Source: Solirubrobacteraceae bacterium
Lineage (GTDB): Bacteria > Actinomycetota > Thermoleophilia > Solirubrobacterales > Solirubrobacteraceae
Reading direction: 5' to 3'
DNA: 7,570 nucleotides
NCBI GenBank assembly: GCA_025455895.1
Contig: JALOLQ010000063.1
Location: 1 to 7,570 of the forward strand
The notes beneath the pieces were generated by a model. That model saw only the letters and a program-made list of their open reading frames with translations. It was not told where the DNA came from and ran no database searches. Within the stretch, counting starts at the first letter, position 1; each line of letters begins with the position of its first letter. The translations under genes and the position numbers were made by a program. This document shows, piece by piece, positions 4,157 through 7,570 of this stretch.

Positions 4157-6244
4157 GTGATCCCGGCGGAGGCCCGGTTCGTCCGCATCCCGCTCCCCGG
4201 CCGCCTGGCACCGGCGCAGGCCGCGCTGCTGGTGGCCGATGACCCGCACCCGTTCGCGCTGACCGGGGACTGGGCGGGCGCCGCGGCGATCGCCGGCGGC
4301 GACCCGCTGCGGATCGCGGGCCCCGACGACGATCCCTTCGCCCTGCTCGACCGCCGGCCGGCGGTGAGCGGCGCGCCCGAGGACGGGATCGGCGGCGGCT
4401 GGTTCGGGCTGCTCGGCTACGGCCTCGGCCGGCGCGTCGAGCGCGTGCCCCCGCCGCCCCCCGCCCCCGAGCGCCTCCCGGACGCGGTGCTGGCCTTCCA
4501 CGACCACGTGCTGCGCGCCGACGAGCGCGGCAACTGGTGGTTCGAGGCGCTCTGGACGCCCGCCCGGGCGCGGGCGCTGAGCGCCCGCCAGGAGACGCTC
4601 GCCGCGCGGCTGCTCGCCGCGCCGCGCGCCCGCGCGTTCACGGCCGGGCCGCTCACCGTCCGGGCGCCGGGCGCCGGCGGCCACCGCGCGGCGATCACCG
4701 CCTGCCGCGAGCGGATCGCCGCCGGCGACCTCTTCCAGGCGAATCTCGCGCTGCGCCTGGAGGGCGCCTTCGCCGGTGAGCCCGCCGGGCTCGCGGTCCA
4801 GGTCGCCGAGCGCCTTCCGGCGGACCAGGGCGCGTTCCTCGCGGGGCCGTGGGGCGCACTCGTCAGCGCGTCCCCGGAGGTCTTCCTGCGCCGCCGCGGG
4901 CGCGACGTGCGCACGCTCCCGATCAAGGGCACCGCGCCGGCGGACGCCTCCGCGGCGCTCGCCGGCTCGGCCAAGGACCACGCCGAGAACGTCATGATCG
5001 TCGACCTCATGCGCAACGACCTCGGGCGCGTGTGCGAGTACGGCTCGGTCGAGGTCGAGGCGCTCGCCGCGGTGCGCGAGGGCGCGGGCGTCGCGCACCT
5101 CGTCAGCGAGGTCCGCGGGACGCTGCGCCGCGGGACGACCGACGCCGAGCTGCTGCGCGCGACGTTCCCGCCCGGCTCGGTGACCGGGGCGCCGAAGGTC
5201 CAGGCCCTCACGGTGATCGCCGAGCTCGAGAGCAGCGCCCGGCAGGCGTACACCGGCGCGATCGGCATGGTGAGCCCGGTGGCGGGCCTCGCGCTGAGCG
5301 TCGCGATCCGCACGTTCGAGCTCCGCGGGGACCGGATCTGGCTCGGCGCCGGCGGCGGCATCACCTTCGGTTCCGACCCGGACGCCGAGGTCGAGGAGTG
5401 CCTCGTGAAGGCGCGCCCGGTCGCCGCGGCGGCGGGCACGCGGATCCTGCCGTCACCGGCGCGGCGGGCGGCGCCGCCCGCCGTGCCCGCCGCGCTCGGC
5501 GCCGGCGGGCGCACCCGCCCCGAACCGCGGGCCGGGGTCTTCGAGACGATCCGGGTCGAGGACGGCCGCGCGGTCGCGCTCGACGCGCACCTCGCGCGCC
5601 TGGCCTCGAGCGTGCACGACGCGCTGGGCCTGACGCTCGACGCCGCGGCGGTGCGGCGGCTGCCGGAGCTCGCCGCGGCGACGGGGGCCGCGACGCCCCA
5701 GCGCCTGCGGATCCTCGCCGCCCCCGACGGGCGCGGCGGGCTCGCGCTCACGGCGAGCGCGGCGCCGTTCGAACCGCCGGGCCCCGCACCGGAGCCGGTC
5801 GCGCTCACGCCGTGGATGCTGCCCGGCGGCCTCGGGCGCCACAAGTGGGCGGACCGGCGCCTCGTCGACGCGCTCACCGAGGCGGGCGGCGCGACGCCGC
5901 TGCTGCTCGACGCCGACGGCGGAGTCCTCGAGGCGGGCTGGGCGAGCGTGTGGCTGCTCGACGGCGACCGGCTGCGCACCGCGCCCGACGACGGCCGGAT
6001 CCTGCCGGGGGTCACGCGCGCGCGGCTGCTCGCGCTCGCGCCCGGTCTCGGGCTCGAGCTCGTCGAAGAGGCCCCCGCCCTCGACGACCTCGCGGGCGCG
6101 CCCGGGCTGTTCGTCAGCTCGGCGCTGCGGATGGCCGTGCCGGCGCGCGTGCTCGGCGCCGGGGCGCCGGAGCCGGACCCGCGGATCGCGGAGCTGGCCG
6201 CCGCGCTCGTGGGCACCGGCGGGCGCGGCGTCGCGCCGCGCTGA
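4157..6244 (+). CDS. pabBC: Fused aminodeoxychorismate synthase component I / aminodeoxychorismate lyase
   Basis: This 695-residue bifunctional enzyme makes p-aminobenzoate for folate synthesis. After a component-I N-terminal region (about 5-165), the chorismate-binding domain (about 175-432) contains HRAAITACRERIAAGDLFQA, PIKGTAPA with Lys257, MIVDLMRNDLGRV, FPPGSVTGAPK (337-347) and a GAGGGITFGSDP stretch. The PIKGT lysine marks aminodeoxychorismate synthase; anthranilate synthase has Ala there. A Pro/Ala-rich linker (about 433-458) leads to a class IV PLP-dependent aminotransferase fold (460-690) with GVFETIR (460-466), Schiff-base Lys563 in GRHKWADR, and Glu592 in GGVLEAGW. This half would release pyruvate from aminodeoxychorismate. 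The glutaminase subunit PabA is not in the window and must come from elsewhere. The GTG start is favoured by the TACGCT box 6 bases upstream and the start of homology. The cytosolic gene stands alone; its neighbours are unrelated. Both active-site lysines are present, so both halves look functional. Confidence 0.93.
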   Translation: MIPAEARFVRIPLPGRLAPAQAALLVADDPHPFALTGDWAGAAAIAGGDPLRIAGPDDDPFALLDRRPAVSGAPEDGIGGGWFGLLGYGLGRRVERVPPPPPAPERLPDAVLAFHDHVLRADERGNWWFEALWTPARARALSARQETLAARLLAAPRARAFTAGPLTVRAPGAGGHRAAITACRERIAAGDLFQANLALRLEGAFAGEPAGLAVQVAERLPADQGAFLAGPWGALVSASPEVFLRRRGRDVRTLPIKGTAPADASAALAGSAKDHAENVMIVDLMRNDLGRVCEYGSVEVEALAAVREGAGVAHLVSEVRGTLRRGTTDAELLRATFPPGSVTGAPKVQALTVIAELESSARQAYTGAIGMVSPVAGLALSVAIRTFELRGDRIWLGAGGGITFGSDPDAEVEECLVKARPVAAAAGTRILPSPARRAAPPAVPAALGAGGRTRPEPRAGVFETIRVEDGRAVALDAHLARLASSVHDALGLTLDAAAVRRLPELAAATGAATPQRLRILAAPDGRGGLALTASAAPFEPPGPAPEPVALTPWMLPGGLGRHKWADRRLVDALTEAGGATPLLLDADGGVLEAGWASVWLLDGDRLRTAPDDGRILPGVTRARLLALAPGLGLELVEEAPALDDLAGAPGLFVSSALRMAVPARVLGAGAPEPDPRIAELAAALVGTGGRGVAPR

Positions 6245-6260
6245 GCGGCCGTCCATGCTC

Positions 6261-6266
6261 TACGCT
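6261..6266 (+). promoter_or_regulatory. Candidate -10 box TACGCT of the secreted-protein gene at 6273
   Basis: TACGCT ends 6 bases before the ATG at 6273, identical in sequence and spacing to the box before pabBC. It lies in the 28-base gap after the pabBC stop, so this gene may have its own promoter and leaderless mRNA. It also argues against the in-frame ATG at 6255. Confidence 0.5.
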
Positions 6267-6272
6267 CGGCCG

Positions 6273-7346
6273 ATGCTCCGGCTCATCGTGGGGATCGCCG
6301 TGCTGCTGCTCGCCGTGCCCGCCGCCGCCTCCGCGCAGACGGTGACGCGCGGCTCGACGCTCGAGGGAACGCCGTTCCCGCTCGCGCAGGGCAACGACTG
6401 CGGCGCGTACTTCGCCCTCGGCGGGCCGGTGAACAACCCGTGGGGCGCGACCACCTGCTCGTACTACCAGGGGTTCCTGTTCGGGAACGCGAACGACCCG
6501 CGGACCGGCTTCGTCCCGGGTGACGGCGTGATCAACACGGTCACGGTGAAGGTCGGCGCGAACCCGGCCCCGCTGCGCTTCGTGATCCTGCGCCAGCTCA
6601 CGAACGCCCAGCTCGGCGCGGTGTCCGGCGAGCCGAAGTGCTGCTTCTTCGTGCGCGAGACCGACCCGGTGCAGCCGGCGCCGAACACGACGACGACGTT
6701 CACCGTGAACCTCCCCGTCGAGAACAACCGCCAGCCGAACATCATCACCCAGGACGCGATCGGCTTCAGCGCGCCGGTCGGCGGAACGCTGCCGCTGGCG
6801 TTCGTGCCCGGGCAGTTCAGCCCCGCCTCGTTCACCCCGAACGGCGTCACCTCCAGCTCGTTCCACCCGAAGCTCGGCCCCGAGCACGGGGCGAACACCG
6901 GCGGCGCGTTCACCAGCGGCGTGCAGGGCGGGCTCGACGTGCTGCTCCAGTACACGTTCACGCCGCGGGCCGCCGTCGTCAGCCCGGCGGTCGGGATCAA
7001 CACGCTGCGCCCGACCGACATCACGACGATCGGCGGCTCGGTCCTGCGGCCGATCGGCGGCGCGCTCGACGTCGTCCTCGACTGCCGTCAGGCCGCCTGC
7101 CGCGGCAACGTCAACGTGCTCTCCCGCTCCCCGGTCGCCGCCGCGGCCCCGAAGAAGCGCATCCGCTCCCTCGGCCGCGCGAGCTTCGACCTGCGCCAGG
7201 GCAAGGCGCGCAAGGTGAAGGTGAAGCTCAACGCGCTCGGCCGGCGGCTCGCGCGCAAGCCGAGCACGAAGGTGAAGGTCGTGGTGGACCTCGGGACGCC
7301 GGGCAGCGTCGTGAAGAACATGACGCTGCGGCGGGCGCGGGGGTAG
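6273..7346 (+). CDS. Secreted protein of unknown function with basic C-terminal tail
   Basis: This gene encodes 357 residues with a clear Sec signal peptide: Arg3, hydrophobic 4-15, and a likely cleavage after the ASA at 19-21. The mature part is rich in Gly, Asn, Thr and Pro, typical of extracellular beta-rich proteins. It has six cysteines (43, 62, 123, 124, 271, 276), the last two only four residues apart. The central region (about 80-235) alternates short hydrophobic strands with polar loops. The C-terminal section (about 293-357) is strongly basic, with FDLRQGKARKVKVKLNALGR and VKVVVDL, a pattern I associate with the C-terminal tails of many secreted Thermoleophilia proteins. No catalytic motif is recognised and no function is assigned. 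The ATG at 6273 is preferred to 6255 because the signal peptide begins there and a TACGCT box lies 6 bases upstream. A small perfect hairpin starts 3 bases after the stop. Confidence 0.85.
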   Translation: MLRLIVGIAVLLLAVPAAASAQTVTRGSTLEGTPFPLAQGNDCGAYFALGGPVNNPWGATTCSYYQGFLFGNANDPRTGFVPGDGVINTVTVKVGANPAPLRFVILRQLTNAQLGAVSGEPKCCFFVRETDPVQPAPNTTTTFTVNLPVENNRQPNIITQDAIGFSAPVGGTLPLAFVPGQFSPASFTPNGVTSSSFHPKLGPEHGANTGGAFTSGVQGGLDVLLQYTFTPRAAVVSPAVGINTLRPTDITTIGGSVLRPIGGALDVVLDCRQAACRGNVNVLSRSPVAAAAPKKRIRSLGRASFDLRQGKARKVKVKLNALGRRLARKPSTKVKVVVDLGTPGSVVKNMTLRRARG

Positions 7347-7348
7347 GA

Positions 7349-7363
7349 CGTCGGCCGCCGACG
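7349..7363 (+). terminator. Inverted repeat CGTCGGC-C-GCCGACG after the secreted-protein gene
   Basis: Seven-base arms and a 1-base centre start 3 bases after the stop at 7346; as RNA this gives 6 GC-rich pairs with a CCG loop. No T-run follows, so intrinsic termination is uncertain. It separates this gene from the next promoter at 7389. Confidence 0.35.
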
Positions 7364-7388
7364 CGGCTCGCGGCTCCGGTTCCTGGTG

Positions 7389-7394
7389 TAGCGT
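7389..7394 (+). promoter_or_regulatory. Candidate -10 box TAGCGT of the right-edge gene
   Basis: TAGCGT fits TANNNT and ends 7 bases before the GTG at 7402, the same spacing as at the response regulator. No clear -35 match is seen upstream. Confidence 0.4.
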
Positions 7395-7401
7395 CGCCGA
7401 G

Positions 7402-7570
7402 GTGTCCGGACGGCTCGCTCGACGCTCGCGCGCACCAGCGGCGCGCGCCGCCCGCTGCGTGCCGGTGCTCGCCGGCCTGAGCCTCGTCTGGGCGCCGTCC
7501 TCCGCGGCCGACCTCGTCAGCGTCATCAGCGATCCGCTCTCGACCCCGGGTGCCCAGCACCGCACGGCGG
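7402..7570 (+). CDS. Secreted protein, 3' end missing
   Basis: A frame opening with GTG at 7402 stays open to the right edge (56 complete codons). It encodes an Arg-rich N-terminus (residues 4-18), a hydrophobic core CVPVLAGLSLVWAP (19-32) and a likely signal-peptidase site in PSSAA before Asp37. The visible mature part reads DLVSVISDPLSTPGAQHRTA. The SDP...QH pattern reminds me of the start of secreted sialidase/BNR-repeat-like proteins of this bacterial group, but too little is visible to assign it. The start is supported by the signal-peptide layout and a TAGCGT box 7 bases upstream. Third positions are mostly G or C, as in the neighbouring genes. Confidence 0.65.
   Translation, partial: MSGRLARRSRAPAARAARCVPVLAGLSLVWAPSSAADLVSVISDPLSTPGAQHRTA

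Noticed and set aside
3776..5098. Long reverse frame crossing the intergenic region and pabBC
   Set aside because: It has shadow-like composition and no domain, and it conflicts with the well-supported pabBC frame.
4157..5450. Anthranilate synthase component I (trpE) as the identity of the first half of the fusion
   Set aside because: The motif is PIKGT with lysine (TrpE has PIAGT), and the fused class IV aminotransferase fits the PABA pathway.
6255..6272. Upstream ATG at 6255 as start of the second secreted protein
   Set aside because: It would add six residues before the signal peptide and place the start upstream of the TACGCT box at 6261-6266.
4849..6345. Long forward Arg/Ala/Gly-rich frame inside pabBC
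   Set aside because: It is out of frame with a gene whose two enzyme domains are intact throughout; the composition is a typical GC-rich shadow.
6638..7480. Forward frame overlapping the second secreted protein and its downstream gap
   Set aside because: It is low-complexity Arg/Ala-rich, whereas the 6273-7346 frame has a signal peptide and sensible composition.

Overview
The window is very GC-rich (third codon positions almost all G or C) and reads like a chromosome segment from a high-GC actinobacterium. My best guess is the Thermoleophilia (Solirubrobacter/Conexibacter-like). The clues are two Sec-secreted proteins of a type common in that group, one with a lysine/arginine-rich beta-strand tail, and several genes whose start codon lies only 6-7 bases after a -10-like hexamer, as in leaderless transcripts. 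This placement is an inference; no rRNA or other phylogenetic marker is present. I see no mobile element, CRISPR array, tRNA or rRNA.

Left part (1-2760), signal transduction: the 3' end of a GAF-GAF-HisKA_3-HATPase sensor kinase (DevS/NarX type); then, on the opposite strand, a small stand-alone receiver protein whose phospho-acceptor aspartate is a glutamate; then a divergently transcribed, intact NarL/LuxR-type response regulator; and, overlapping its stop codon by four bases, a 102-residue protein matching the C-terminal domain of TfoX/Sxy. The kinase and intact regulator are a plausible pair. The degenerate receiver between them, with its own promoter divergent from the regulator's, could be a phosphorylation-independent modulator of the pair.

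Middle (2763-4156): a reverse-strand secreted protein of a recognisable but uncharacterised family, then a 458-base gene-free region between divergent genes. That region holds a series of short perfect hairpins and one long hairpin (20 paired positions, 4083-4132) just upstream of the next promoter.

Right part (4157-7570): a fused aminodeoxychorismate synthase component I / aminodeoxychorismate lyase (PabB-PabC) for p-aminobenzoate and folate synthesis; a second secreted protein; and the first 56 codons of a third secreted protein that runs off the right edge.

The most notable points are the degenerate receiver between kinase and regulator, the repeated TACGCT-like box 6-7 bases before start codons, the long hairpin upstream of pabBC, and the translational coupling of a TfoX C-terminal-domain protein to a response regulator.
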